A model generated the notes under the pieces. That model had not been told where the DNA came from and ran no database searches. It saw only the letters and a list, made by a program, of their open reading frames with translations. From Agrobacterium tumefaciens (lineage in GTDB: Bacteria > Pseudomonadota > Alphaproteobacteria > Rhizobiales > Rhizobiaceae): a DNA stretch of 64,000 nt. Position 1 is the first letter of the stretch; each line of letters starts with the position of its first letter. The translations under genes and the position numbers were made by a program. The stretch is taken from assembly GCA_025560025.1 (NCBI GenBank), contig CP048485.1:1302001-1366000 (forward strand). Reading direction: 5' to 3'. Below are positions 46,700 to 55,990 of the stretch, piece after piece.

Positions 46700-47770
46700 A
46701 TGAACACGGCATCCACGCCCAAAACCACGGGACCCGACATTGCCGGGCAGATTGCCTATGCCATGCGGAGCATGGGTGTTTCGCCGATCCCGCGCAATTA
46801 CAGCCTGTTTTACGAAGCCTATATCGGCTCGAACCCGGCCCTGACGAAGGATCTGGCGGCACTTGGAAACCGCGTCACCCAGGAAGACCTGGACGAACTG
46901 TCCACGCGCTACGGTGAAGGCAATCCCGGACGGGCAATCGACGACGCGCATGAGAAGCTGCGGCGCGAACTGGAGGGCCTTCTGGGCACGCTGAGGCGCG
47001 AACAATCCTCCATCGAAAACTACAACCGGATTCTCGGCGAAACGCGCCAGCGCATCGACGACAAGAATGCCTCCAGCACCAATATTCTGAGGAATGCGAT
47101 TTCATTGCTGGCCGAGGCGACGGGCTCGAAGATCATTGATGGCGAAAAGGCGTTCAACGACGTCAACCGCCATGCCGAGGAAATGCATCAGGTTCGCCTG
47201 GAGCTGGATGAATATAAGCGCATCGCCAATACCGACTCGCTGACCCGCCTTTCCAACCGGCGCGCTTTCGATGACAGGCTGGCCTCCGTTTATGACAGTT
47301 CCATCGGCCTGCAATATACCACGCTCGTCCTGCTCGATATCGACCATTTCAAGCGCATCAATGACACATTCGGCCACCCGGTCGGCGACAAGATTCTCGC
47401 CACCGTCGCCTCGGTCATCCGCGCCAATGTGCGCAAGGACGGTTTCGTCGCCAGAAGCGGCGGCGAGGAATTCGCCATCATTCTCGATGGCAATACGCCC
47501 GAGGAGGTCATGGTGATGTGCGAGCGCATTCGCCTGTCGCTGGAAAGCACGCCGTTCCGCAATTCCAGATCAGGCGCGGACTATGGCACGGTGACGATCT
47601 CCATCGGCTTTGCCTCCGCCGCGCAGGCCAACAATCCGAGCGAGCTTTACGGCCACGCCGACACCGCGCTGTACCACGCCAAGGAAACCGGCAGGAACCG
47701 CTCCATCTTTTATGAAGACGGCATGCAGAAGAATTATACCGGCAAGAACTGGCTGATTTACCGGACATAA
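46700..47770 (+). CDS. GGDEF diguanylate cyclase
   Basis: A 356-residue soluble protein. The N-terminal 180 residues are alpha-helical (VSPIPRNYSLFYEAYIGSNP, coiled-coil around RRELEGLLGTLRREQSS) with no membrane segment. The GGDEF domain (about 185-345) is complete: TDSLTRLSNRRAFDD, LLDIDHFKRINDTFGHPVGD and the active site SGGEEFAI. The upstream product-inhibition site is RKDG rather than RxxD, so c-di-GMP feedback may be weak. The ATG at 46700 has GGAG upstream; a TTG one codon earlier is less likely. From memory it resembles DgcB of A. tumefaciens; not verified. Confidence 0.88.
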   Translation: MNTASTPKTTGPDIAGQIAYAMRSMGVSPIPRNYSLFYEAYIGSNPALTKDLAALGNRVTQEDLDELSTRYGEGNPGRAIDDAHEKLRRELEGLLGTLRREQSSIENYNRILGETRQRIDDKNASSTNILRNAISLLAEATGSKIIDGEKAFNDVNRHAEEMHQVRLELDEYKRIANTDSLTRLSNRRAFDDRLASVYDSSIGLQYTTLVLLDIDHFKRINDTFGHPVGDKILATVASVIRANVRKDGFVARSGGEEFAIILDGNTPEEVMVMCERIRLSLESTPFRNSRSGADYGTVTISIGFASAAQANNPSELYGHADTALYHAKETGRNRSIFYEDGMQKNYTGKNWLIYRT

Positions 47771-47800
47771 GCCGGGTGGCATTTACCCCACGATCTCCTC

Positions 47801-47914
47801 CGTCATGCCGGACTTGATCCGGCATCCAGCTTCAGCGCGTCTGAGTCGTGAAAGACGCCTTCTCGCAATCAAGGACTTGATCGCACTGGACCCCGGATCT
47901 AGTCCGGGGTGACG
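47801..47914. repeat. REP-like palindromic repeat, copy 5
   Basis: CGTCATGCCGGACTTGATCC at left and GGATCTAGTCCGGGGTGACG at right, with ATCAAGGACTTGAT inside and a degenerate centre GCGCGTCTGAGTCGTGAAAG. It separates the 3' ends of the GGDEF gene and the convergent split-barrel gene. Confidence 0.8.
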
Positions 47915-48003
47915 GTGTGCGGATGCGTGGTTTCGCCAAGCGAATAGATGCTGCGGCGCTTTCCCGACGTTTTGATTGGGCCACCTAACCGAGCAGGTTC
48001 CTT

Positions 48004-48612
48004 TCACCACATCGTCTTCGCCGCCCGCGCCGCCCATTCCCGGTCATAGGTTTCCTGATCGAATTCCGCCTTTGCGGCTTTCAGCAGGACGCCGGGTGTG
48101 GGCAGCGATGCGGGTTCGACGAAATTGGCGGGGTTCCAGAGTTCGGAGCGCATGAGGGCCCTGGCGCACTGGAAATAGACCTCGTCGATCTCTACCACGA
48201 TCACCGTGCGCGGATGTTTGCCGTCCATTTCGAAACTCTGCAGCAGATCGGCATCGACCGAAATGACCGCACGGCCGTTGACGCGCATCGTGGTATTCGA
48301 GCCGGGGATCAGAAACATCAGCGCCACACGTGGGTCGCGCACGATGTTCAGGAGCGAATCGACGCGGTTGTTGCCACGCCAGTCGGGCAGAAGCAGCGTC
48401 TTGTCGTCACCCACCCGCACCACACCGCCCTTATCGCCGCGCGGCGAACAGTCCATGCCTTCGGGCCCCACCGTCGCCAACGCCAGAAAGGGCGAGGCCT
48501 CGATCATCAGCCTGTATTCGGCCGTCAGCGAGCCGGTCACCTTGGCGATCGACGCTTCGCTTGTGCCATCATAGATGGCCTTCAATTCCTCAACCGTGCG
48601 AATGATCGTCAT
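48004..48612 (-). CDS. Pyridoxamine-5'-phosphate-oxidase-fold FMN protein
   Basis: A 202-residue protein of the split-barrel flavin family (MSMEG_1061-like group). The body contains FLALATVGPEGMDCSPRGDKGG, LLPDWRGNNRVDSLLNI, FLIPGSNTTMRVNGRA and VDEVYFQCARALMRSELW, typical for FMN- or F420-type reductases/oxidases, not true PdxH. Start at 48612 (MTIIRTVEELKAIYDG); a longer frame upstream is low-complexity basic. Function unknown. Confidence 0.82.
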   Translation of the reverse strand: MTIIRTVEELKAIYDGTSEASIAKVTGSLTAEYRLMIEASPFLALATVGPEGMDCSPRGDKGGVVRVGDDKTLLLPDWRGNNRVDSLLNIVRDPRVALMFLIPGSNTTMRVNGRAVISVDADLLQSFEMDGKHPRTVIVVEIDEVYFQCARALMRSELWNPANFVEPASLPTPGVLLKAAKAEFDQETYDREWAARAAKTMW

Positions 48613-48658
48613 GTCGGCTCCAATCCCGTAAAACAACCTGCACCCCGCCAGACGGGGC

Positions 48659-50470
48659 TTAATCTTCCGCCGCCTCTGCCTTTTCCCGCTCCGCCCGCTC
48701 GCGCGCGGTGCGGGCGGCAACGAGGTCGGCCGGCTGGGCATTGCCGCGGATCAGCGAACGGCCCGCATAGATGCCGCCGACGACTTCCATCGCGAAACGC
48801 TCCTCGTCGCGGTCGCGGAATTCCTCGACCAGACGGGCCGCATCCTCGCGCTCCTCACCCATGGCGCCCAGCACTTCCTCGCTGAAATTCAGCGCCGATT
48901 CCAGCGTCTCGCGGATCTGGTAATCGACACCGGCCTTCAGAAGATCGATTGCATGGCCACGGTCATAGGCGCGGGCGAGAACCGGAACCAGCGGGAACTC
49001 GTGTTTGACGATCTCCGCGATCCGCACCGCCGCGTCCTTGTCATCAACGCAGATAAGCACGGCGCGCGCCGTGCTCGCGCCGGCGGCATGCAGGATTTCC
49101 GCCCGCGAGCCATCGCCATAATAGACCTTGAAGCCGAATTCCGCCGCATCGCGCACGAAGTCGGCATCCTTGTCGATGAGCGACAGCGTGTAGCCCCGGG
49201 CCAGAAGCGGCTGGCTGACGATCTGCCCGAACCGCCCGAAGCCGATCAGGAGAATGCTGCCCTCGACATTTTCAGGCACGTCGAGATCGTCGGTATTGGG
49301 AACCGCCGCCGGCACCAGCCGGTCATGCAGAATGACCATCAGCGGCGTCAGCACCATGGAGATGATGATGGTCGCGGTCAGGATGGCGTTGGCTTCACGA
49401 TCCAGAATACCGGCGCTGACAGCGGCCGAATAAAGCACGAAGGCAAATTCGCCGCCCTGCGCCATCAGCACCGCCCGCTCCAGGCTTTCGCGCCGCGTGG
49501 TGCCGAGTGCGCGCGCCACACCGTAGATCAGGAAGGCCTTGAGCAGCATGTAACCCGCGACGCTGACGACCACGAGCTGCCAGTTGGAGGCGATGACGGC
49601 AAGATCGATCGCCATGCCGACGCCAAGAAAGAAAAGGCCGAGCAGAATGCCGCGAAACGGCTCGATATCCGCCTCAAGCTGATGGCGGAAGGAGGATTCG
49701 GACAGCAGCACGCCCGCCAGAAACGCGCCCATGGCCATGGAAAGACCGCTGACCTGCATCAGAAGCGCCGAGCCGAGCACGACCAGCAGAGCCGCCGCCG
49801 TCATCACCTCGCGCGCACCGGAGGCCGCCAGCAGCCGGAAGAACGGGTTGAGAAGATAACGCCCGGCAAGAATGAGCGCCCCAACCGCGGCAAGCGCAAT
49901 GCCCACCGAAATCCAGCGCTCCGAGGGCGTCACATGTTCACCGCCGGAACCGAGAAAGGCAACCAGCGCCAGCAGCGGCACGATGGCCAGATCCTCAAAC
50001 AGCAGGATGGCGATGATGCGCTGACCTTTCAGGCTCGACATGCTGTTGCGTTCCTGCAGCATCTGCATGACGATCGCCGTCGAGGTCAGCACGAAGCCGG
50101 TGCCGGCGACGAAGGACATGATGACGGGAAAACCGAGCCCAACGCCGATCAATGTCAGGCCCGCCATACAGACTAGCACCTGCAACGCGCCGAGCCCGAA
50201 AATATCCTGACGCATCGACCAAAGCCGAGACGGCTGCATTTCAAGCCCGATGATGAACAGGAACATCACCACGCCGAGTTCGGCGATGTGGAGGATCGCC
50301 TGCGAATCGGAAAAGAAACCGAGACCATAAGGCCCGATCACAAGGCCGGCGGCCAGATAACCCAGCACCGAGCCAAGGCCGATGCGTTTGAAGATCGGCG
50401 CAGCCACAACGCCCGCCGCCAAAAGCACGACCACCTGGGCCAAATCATTTCCGTTCGCTTCGACAGCCAC
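48659..50470 (-). CDS. CPA2 cation:proton antiporter with TrkA-N domain (KefB-type)
   Basis: A 603-residue integral membrane protein with about 12-13 helices in the first 390 residues (e.g. QVVVLLAAGVVAAPIFKRIG, LGVGMAIDLAVI) and a cytosolic NAD-binding TrkA-N domain from about 405 (ILLIGFGRFGQIVSQPLLAR). It belongs to KefB/KefC-like potassium/proton antiporters that protect from electrophiles or adjust pH. The ancillary KefG-type subunit is absent. GTG start. The final 50 residues are charged. Confidence 0.88.
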   Translation of the reverse strand: MAVEANGNDLAQVVVLLAAGVVAAPIFKRIGLGSVLGYLAAGLVIGPYGLGFFSDSQAILHIAELGVVMFLFIIGLEMQPSRLWSMRQDIFGLGALQVLVCMAGLTLIGVGLGFPVIMSFVAGTGFVLTSTAIVMQMLQERNSMSSLKGQRIIAILLFEDLAIVPLLALVAFLGSGGEHVTPSERWISVGIALAAVGALILAGRYLLNPFFRLLAASGAREVMTAAALLVVLGSALLMQVSGLSMAMGAFLAGVLLSESSFRHQLEADIEPFRGILLGLFFLGVGMAIDLAVIASNWQLVVVSVAGYMLLKAFLIYGVARALGTTRRESLERAVLMAQGGEFAFVLYSAAVSAGILDREANAILTATIIISMVLTPLMVILHDRLVPAAVPNTDDLDVPENVEGSILLIGFGRFGQIVSQPLLARGYTLSLIDKDADFVRDAAEFGFKVYYGDGSRAEILHAAGASTARAVLICVDDKDAAVRIAEIVKHEFPLVPVLARAYDRGHAIDLLKAGVDYQIRETLESALNFSEEVLGAMGEEREDAARLVEEFRDRDEERFAMEVVGGIYAGRSLIRGNAQPADLVAARTARERAEREKAEAAED

Positions 50471-50545
50471 ACGCCACCCCGTTTAAATTGATAGGACGAG
50501 GGTGTTCCCTCGCCAGATTGCCCGAAAGCGCCAGAACCCTTCTTC

Positions 50546-50658
50546 CGTCATGCCGAACTTGATCCGGCATCCAGCCACGGCGCGTCTGCGCCGTGAAAGA
50601 CTCTCTCGCGATCAAGGACTTGATCGCGCTGGACCCCGGATCAAGTCCGGGGTGACGG
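50546..50658. repeat. REP-like palindromic repeat, copy 6
   Basis: CGTCATGCCGAACTTGATCC left arm, ATCAAGTCCGGGGTGACGGA right arm, central CGCGTCTGCGC plus ATCAAGGACTTGAT. Intergenic, between the antiporter gene and the DUF971 gene, in a gap of 272 bp. Confidence 0.8.
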
Positions 50659-50742
50659 AGTGGGGATGCAACAACATTGCCAAACGCACCGGTTCTTCAA
50701 ATCCCCTGTCTGCATTCTCACGAGGGCATCTCCCTCCATGTT

Positions 50743-51111
50743 TTATCGGGATAGCGGTTCCCTGCTCAAGCCCTTTTCAGCGAGCTCCCGTTCATAATCG
50801 GCAAACAGTGCGTCACCGGTCTCGCCAAGTTCCCTGAGGTATCTCCAGGTATAGATCCCGCTATCATGGCCGTCGTCGAAGACGATGCGAACCGCATAAT
50901 TGCCGGTCGCGACTATCGAGCGGATGGCGACATTTCGCTTGCCGGGAACGATGACCTTCTGCCCCGGCCCGTGGCCCTGCACTTCCGCCGAGGGCGAAAG
51001 CACCCGCAGCATCTCGGCGTCAAGCCGGTAGGCGCTGCCGTCGTCGAAGGAAACGGTCAGTTGCCGCCGGTCTTTCGACACAAGCAGCTCAGTCGGCCAG
51101 GCATCACTCAT
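50743..51111 (-). CDS. DUF971 domain protein
   Basis: A 122-residue protein with the DUF971 fold (the GBBH-like module): [57 protein letters not shown] and [18 protein letters not shown]. Such proteins often lie near iron-sulfur or molybdenum-cofactor genes; here it is divergent from moaA with a 112-bp shared control region. Its own function is not established; a link to cofactor assembly is inference. Confidence 0.88.
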   Translation of the reverse strand: MSDAWPTELLVSKDRRQLTVSFDDGSAYRLDAEMLRVLSPSAEVQGHGPGQKVIVPGKRNVAIRSIVATGNYAVRIVFDDGHDSGIYTWRYLRELGETGDALFADYERELAEKGLSREPLSR

Positions 51112-51223
51112 TTTTCACTTCCGCAAGCTCGTCATATGCGTCAGAATTACGGACTTGCCTCACGATAGGCAAGCCACTACATCACCGTGTGTGCCAGGGG
51201 CATCGCGCAATGAGGATGGAGAC

Positions 51224-52273
51224 GTGAACAGTTTCCCCGGATCGCTTGAGAGAGCGCAATCCCTGACGGAAAACAACGCACCGATGGTCGACCCCTTCGG
51301 TCGGGCGATAAGCTATCTGCGCGTTTCGGTGACCGACCGCTGCGATTTCCGCTGCACCTATTGCATGTCCGAACACATGACTTTCCTGCCGAAGAAGGAC
51401 CTTCTGACACTGGAGGAACTCGACCGGCTCTGTTCCCTCTTCATCACAAGGGGTGTGCGCAAGCTCAGGCTTACCGGCGGCGAACCGCTGGTGCGCAAGA
51501 ACATCATGTCTCTGGTGAGGAACCTCGGCCGCCATGTGCGCACCGGCGCGCTGGACGAACTGACGCTGACCACCAATGGCTCGCAGCTTGCCAAATTCGC
51601 CGCCGAACTTGCCGATTGCGGCGTCAGGCGCATCAACGTCTCGCTCGACACGCTGGATGCTGACAAATTCCGCCAGATCACCCGCTGGGGCGATCTCGAC
51701 CGTGTGATGGAGGGGCTGGACGCCGCAGAGGCCGCCGGCATCAAGATCAAGCTCAACGCCGTGGCGTTGAAGGATTTCAACGAGACCGAAATTGCCGAGC
51801 TCATGCGTTTCGCCCATGGTCGCGGCATGGATTTGACGGTCATCGAAACCATGCCGATGGGCGAGATCGAGGAAGACCGGACAGACCGTTATCTGCCGCT
51901 CTCCAAGCTGCGCGCCGATCTGGAGCAAAGCTTCACGCTCATCGACAGCGACTACCAGACCGGCGGCCCCGCCCGTTACGTCACGGTCAGGGAAACCGGC
52001 GGCAGGCTCGGTTTCATCACGCCGATGACGCATAATTTCTGCGAAAGCTGCAACCGCGTCCGCCTCACCTGCACCGGCACGCTTTATATGTGCCTCGGCC
52101 AGGATGATGCGGCCGACCTGCGCACTGCGCTGCGCGCTTCCGACAGCGACGCCTATCTTTCCAGCGCCATAGACGAGGCCATTCTGCGCAAGCCGAAGGG
52201 TCATGATTTCATCATCGACCGCACGCATAAACGTCCCGCCGTCGCCCGCCATATGAGCGTGACCGGCGGCTGA
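51224..52273 (+). CDS. moaA: GTP 3',8-cyclase MoaA
   Basis: A 349-residue radical-SAM enzyme starting molybdopterin synthesis. The N-terminal cluster site is [12 protein letters not shown] and the C-terminal cluster site [18 protein letters not shown]; the last residues are VTGG, the double glycine needed for catalysis. GTG at 51224 with GGAG six bases before it gives the family length; an ATG further in (51284) would drop the first 20 residues. First gene of a run with EamA, MFS, mobA, mobB. Confidence 0.95.
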   Translation: MNSFPGSLERAQSLTENNAPMVDPFGRAISYLRVSVTDRCDFRCTYCMSEHMTFLPKKDLLTLEELDRLCSLFITRGVRKLRLTGGEPLVRKNIMSLVRNLGRHVRTGALDELTLTTNGSQLAKFAAELADCGVRRINVSLDTLDADKFRQITRWGDLDRVMEGLDAAEAAGIKIKLNAVALKDFNETEIAELMRFAHGRGMDLTVIETMPMGEIEEDRTDRYLPLSKLRADLEQSFTLIDSDYQTGGPARYVTVRETGGRLGFITPMTHNFCESCNRVRLTCTGTLYMCLGQDDAADLRTALRASDSDAYLSSAIDEAILRKPKGHDFIIDRTHKRPAVARHMSVTGG

Positions 52274-52426
52274 GCCTGTTTCTCCTTTCCCCACCCATAT
52301 AAGCGGTTGAATTACCGGCCTCACCGTGTCACGTCTCTTGGCATGGAGGAATGCGCAGTTGCGCCCGGCGGGCAGCCCTTGAGAGGCAATCGGGGCAAGA
52401 TTGCGCATGGTCTGGGATCATATGGA

Positions 52427-53395
52427 ATGGCATTGACGGATAATACGCGCGGCGCCCTCTTGATGGCGCTCGCCATGGCAAGCTTCACGGCCAACGACGC
52501 GCTGACGAAATCCGTCACCCCCTACATCAATACCGGCCAGATCATGTTCGTGCGCGGCATCATGACGGTGGTGCTGATCTATATCGCCGCACGGCATTTC
52601 GGCGCGCTCCGGCCCCTGAAAACCCTGCTGCGGCCCATCATCATCCTGCGCTGTCTCTGCGAGGTGACAGCGGCCGTTCTCTATCTGACGGCGCTCGGCC
52701 TCATCGAATTTTCCAACGCCTCGGCCATATTGCAGTCCCTGCCGCTGATCGTGACGCTGGGTGCTGCACTTTTCCTGCGCGAACCGGTCGGCTGGCGGCG
52801 CTGGGCGGCAATCATAACCGGTTTCATCGGCGTGCTCATCATCATCAGGCCGGGACCGGAAGGCTTCACATCAGGCGCCCTGCTGGTCGTCGCCTCGCTG
52901 GCGGTTACCGCCGCACGCGATCTTCTGACCCGGAAAATGTATGCCGATGTGCCCTCACTCGCCATCACCGTCATTACCGCCTTCGTCAATATGGCGGTGG
53001 GTGGCCTGCTGATTGCGCCTTTCGGCGGCTGGCAGCCGATGAACTTCATGATCCTGTCGCATCTTGCCGGGTCCGCCATTCTGGTGCTGGTTGGCTATCA
53101 GGCGATCATTCTGGCAATGCGAACCGGCGAAATCTCCTTCGTCGCGCCGTTCCGTTACACCAGCCTGCTCTGGGGTTTCATGATCGGCGTGTTCTTCTTC
53201 AATGAAAAGATCGACAGTTTCACCATCATCGGCGCCATGATCGTCATCGGTTCGGGTCTCTACACCTTCTACCGCGAAAGCCTGCGCAAGCGTTCGCAGA
53301 TGGCCAAGCGCGCCGCCGCAACGCCCACGGCCGCAACCACGGTGCGGCCGGCTTCCGTAACGAAAACTGCCGCTACGGAAGAGGCGGGAGAGTGA
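52427..53395 (+). CDS. EamA/DMT-family transporter
   Basis: A 322-residue protein with ten predicted membrane helices in two EamA halves (GALLMALAMASFTANDALT; FTSGALLVVASLAVTAARDLL). The C-terminus is basic and alanine/threonine-rich. Start taken at 52427 (MALTDNTRGALL); a longer frame upstream to 52307 has no membrane character. DMT members export metabolites or amino acids; the substrate is unknown. Next gene starts one base after its stop. Confidence 0.85.
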   Translation: MALTDNTRGALLMALAMASFTANDALTKSVTPYINTGQIMFVRGIMTVVLIYIAARHFGALRPLKTLLRPIIILRCLCEVTAAVLYLTALGLIEFSNASAILQSLPLIVTLGAALFLREPVGWRRWAAIITGFIGVLIIIRPGPEGFTSGALLVVASLAVTAARDLLTRKMYADVPSLAITVITAFVNMAVGGLLIAPFGGWQPMNFMILSHLAGSAILVLVGYQAIILAMRTGEISFVAPFRYTSLLWGFMIGVFFFNEKIDSFTIIGAMIVIGSGLYTFYRESLRKRSQMAKRAAATPTAATTVRPASVTKTAATEEAGE

Positions 53396-53396
53396 C

Positions 53397-54596
53397 ATGA
53401 ACAGCGGCCGTTTTCTTGACCGGACAACCCCGCCCCACATCATCACGCTGGTCGTCATCGCCGGCGTCGCAGCCCTGTGCATGAATGTGTTCCTGCCCTC
53501 GCTTGCAGCCATGGCGCTTTATTTCGAGGTCGATTACGCGGTCATGCAATTTGCCGTATCCGGCTATCTCGCCGCTACCGCCTGCCTGCAGCTCATCATC
53601 GGCCCGCTATCCGATCTCTTCGGACGCCGCCCTGTCATGCTCGCCAGCATCGCGATCATGATCGTCGCCACCCTCGTCTGCATGCTGGCGCCCAATATTA
53701 CCGTCTTTATGATCGGGCGCGTGGCGCAGGCGGCCGTCGTTTCCGGTTTCGTGCTCGCCCGCGCCATCGTGCGCGACATGGTGCCGATGGAACAGGCCGC
53801 CTCGATGATCGGGTACGTCACCATGGGCATGTCGGTGGTGCCAATGGTCGGCCCGACGGTTGGCGGCCTGCTCAACGACATTTCCGGCTGGCAGTCGAGC
53901 TTCGCGCTGCTCGCCCTCCTCGGCGTCGGCATTCTGGCGCTCGCCTGGTTTGATCTCGGCGAAACCAACCACAACAAATCGGCAAGCTTTTCGCAGCAGT
54001 TTCATGCCTGGCCCGAGCTTCTGCGCTCGCCGCTATTCTGGGGTTATGCGCTGACCTCGACCTTCTCGTCCGGCATGTTCTTTTCCTTCCTCGGCGGCGC
54101 GCCCTTCGTTGGCAGCGTGCTTTATGGCCTTGCGCCGGCCATGCTCGGCCTGCAATTCTTCTTCATGGCCAGCGGTTACATGCTCGGCAATTTCGTCTCC
54201 GGCCGTTATGCCAGCCAGATCGGCATCACCCGCATGATGTTGTCGGGCAATGTCATCGCCATTGCCGGCATCGTCACGGCCATTGTGCTGATCTCCACAG
54301 GTTCGGAAAGCCCCTATGCTTTCTTCGTGCCGCTCGCCCTTATCGGTGTCGGAAACGGTGTTACCCTGCCGAGCGCCAATGCCGGCATGGTCAGCGTCCA
54401 GCCGCATCTGGCTGGCTCGGCCTCCGGTCTCGGCGGCGCCATGACCATCGGCGGCGGCGCAGTGCTTTCGGTACTCGCCTCCTCGGTCCTGTCCAGGGAG
54501 GACGGAACCTGGCCGCTCCTTATCGTGATGCTGGCGACCGGCCTTGTCGCCCTCCTCACCACCTATGTCGTAAGGCTGCAGGAGAAGCGGCAATGA
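53397..54596 (+). CDS. MFS drug-resistance transporter, Bcr/CflA type
   Basis: A 399-residue twelve-helix transporter. Family markers: [53 protein letters not shown] (motif C region for proton antiport). It fits the Bcr/CflA drug/proton antiporter family, possibly for bicyclomycin- or sulfonamide-like compounds. It overlaps mobA by 4 bp (ATGA), so it is in the same operon despite the unrelated role. Confidence 0.88.
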   Translation: MNSGRFLDRTTPPHIITLVVIAGVAALCMNVFLPSLAAMALYFEVDYAVMQFAVSGYLAATACLQLIIGPLSDLFGRRPVMLASIAIMIVATLVCMLAPNITVFMIGRVAQAAVVSGFVLARAIVRDMVPMEQAASMIGYVTMGMSVVPMVGPTVGGLLNDISGWQSSFALLALLGVGILALAWFDLGETNHNKSASFSQQFHAWPELLRSPLFWGYALTSTFSSGMFFSFLGGAPFVGSVLYGLAPAMLGLQFFFMASGYMLGNFVSGRYASQIGITRMMLSGNVIAIAGIVTAIVLISTGSESPYAFFVPLALIGVGNGVTLPSANAGMVSVQPHLAGSASGLGGAMTIGGGAVLSVLASSVLSREDGTWPLLIVMLATGLVALLTTYVVRLQEKRQ

Positions 54597-55219
54597 CGGC
54601 CCCTTCCAGAATACCCGGTCTCGTGCTCGCCGGCGGCCTGTCGCGGCGCATGGGCACCAACAAGGCGATGGTGATGCTGGGCGAAACACCGCTGCTTTCC
54701 CACGTCGTGCGCCGCATCACACCCCAGGTCTGCGATATCACCATCAATGCGGCAAATGGCTGGGCCGAAAGCTTCGGCCTGCCCGTGCTGCCAGACACCG
54801 TAAGCGGCCACGCCGGACCGCTGGCCGGCGTTCTCGCCGGCATGCGCCATTTCCAAAAGCACGAAGCCGGAGGAAGCCATTTCCTGACCGTGCCCGCCGA
54901 CAGCCCTTTTTTTCCCGATGATCTCGTGGCCCGCCTTTGCGAACACATATCGGACAATGCGATCGTCATCGCCGCCTCCAGCGGCCAGCTTCATCCGGTT
55001 TTCGCGCTCTGGCCCGTGGCGCTTGCCAATGATCTGGAAGATTGGCTGAAAAACGATGCGAACCGGCGGATCCGCGCCTATCTGGCACGGCACGTCACCA
55101 TTGGCATTGCCTTTCCGCCGCTGGAAACCGCAAAGGGCAGCCTCGATCCTTTCTTCAACATCAACACGCCGGATGAACTGGCGCTGGCGCGAAGCCATCT
55201 GGAGAGCCTCGCGACATGA
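54593..55219 (+). CDS. mobA: Molybdenum cofactor guanylyltransferase
   Basis: A 208-residue nucleotidyltransferase that adds GMP to molybdopterin to make the bis-MGD cofactor. It starts with the GTP-binding signature [20 protein letters not shown] and has [13 protein letters not shown] and [11 protein letters not shown]. Overlaps the upstream MFS gene (ATGA) and the downstream mobB gene (ATGA), giving tight translational coupling. Confidence 0.94.
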   Translation: MTAPSRIPGLVLAGGLSRRMGTNKAMVMLGETPLLSHVVRRITPQVCDITINAANGWAESFGLPVLPDTVSGHAGPLAGVLAGMRHFQKHEAGGSHFLTVPADSPFFPDDLVARLCEHISDNAIVIAASSGQLHPVFALWPVALANDLEDWLKNDANRRIRAYLARHVTIGIAFPPLETAKGSLDPFFNINTPDELALARSHLESLAT

Positions 55220-55740
55220 CGGCTCAAAAGGTCTTCGGCATAGCCGGCTGGAAAAACTCGGGCAAGACCGGCCTTGCGGTGCGCATCGTCACCGAGCTGA
55301 CGGCCCGGGGCTACCGCGTCTCCACTATCAAACACGCCCATCATGATTTCGATATCGACAAGGTCGGCGCCGATAGCTGGCGTCACCGGCAGGCGGGCGC
55401 CCATGAGGTCACCATCGTCTCCGGCACCCGCTTCGCCATCATGCATGAGTTGCGCGGCGAACCAGAACCCTCCTTCGAAGACATCCTCTCCCGCCTCGCC
55501 CCCTGCGATCTCGTGCTGATCGAGGGTTACAAATACGAGCCGGTGCCAAAGATCGAGGCGCGCCGGCTGGAGGCGGCGAAAACCGAACCGCTTGCCGGAA
55601 GCGATCCTTATATCATCGCCATTGCCGCCGATCATGAGGTGACGGACACTGCGCTTCCTGTCTTCGATCTCGACGATACCGGCGCGATTGCCGACTTCAT
55701 CGAGAGGACGGTGGGGCTGGTGAGGGTAAGCCAAGGATAG
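55216..55740 (+). CDS. mobB: Molybdopterin-guanine dinucleotide biosynthesis adaptor MobB
   Basis: A 174-residue GTP-binding protein. The P-loop is [18 protein letters not shown], followed by [20 protein letters not shown], the [14 protein letters not shown] stretch and [17 protein letters not shown]. It assists MobA. It ends the moaA-EamA-MFS-mobA-mobB unit; a REP-like repeat follows. Confidence 0.94.
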   Translation: MTAQKVFGIAGWKNSGKTGLAVRIVTELTARGYRVSTIKHAHHDFDIDKVGADSWRHRQAGAHEVTIVSGTRFAIMHELRGEPEPSFEDILSRLAPCDLVLIEGYKYEPVPKIEARRLEAAKTEPLAGSDPYIIAIAADHEVTDTALPVFDLDDTGAIADFIERTVGLVRVSQG

Positions 55741-55772
55741 CGTTTTAGGCGCTTCGGATGCATCCCCGCATC

Positions 55773-55886
55773 CGTCATACCGGCCTTGAGCCGGTATCCA
55801 GCGAGCCCAAGTCCTTGGGCTGAAAGGACTCCTCTCGCCGCGCAGACGCGCGTCGGCTGGATGCCGGATCAAGTCCGGCATGACGG
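55773..55886. repeat. REP-like palindromic repeat, copy 7
   Basis: Left arm CGTCATACCGGCCTTGAGCC, centre AGCCCAAGTCCTTGGGCT and CGCGCAGACGCGC, right arm GCCGGATCAAGTCCGGCATG ACGG. The left and right arms are not complementary in detail (CCGGCCTTGAGCCGG versus CCGGATCAAGTCCGG), which shows arms are exchanged between copies. Confidence 0.8.
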
Positions 55887-55934
55887 AGGAGAAGTGGTAT
55901 GAAGCCGACGCAAGCTCCCACGATCCCTCACCCT

Positions 55935-55967
55935 AAAAATGAAAAAGCCGGGCTCTAGACCCGGCTT
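55935..55967 (-). terminator. Terminator of nlpD-like gene
   Basis: AAGCCGGG and CCCGGCTT form an 8-bp stem with a 7-nt loop; on the minus strand a TTTTTCATTTTT tract follows. It lies about 24 bp past the stop of the LysM/M23 gene. Confidence 0.85.
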
Positions 55968-55990
55968 CGTCAATCCTTGAGACGCAATAC

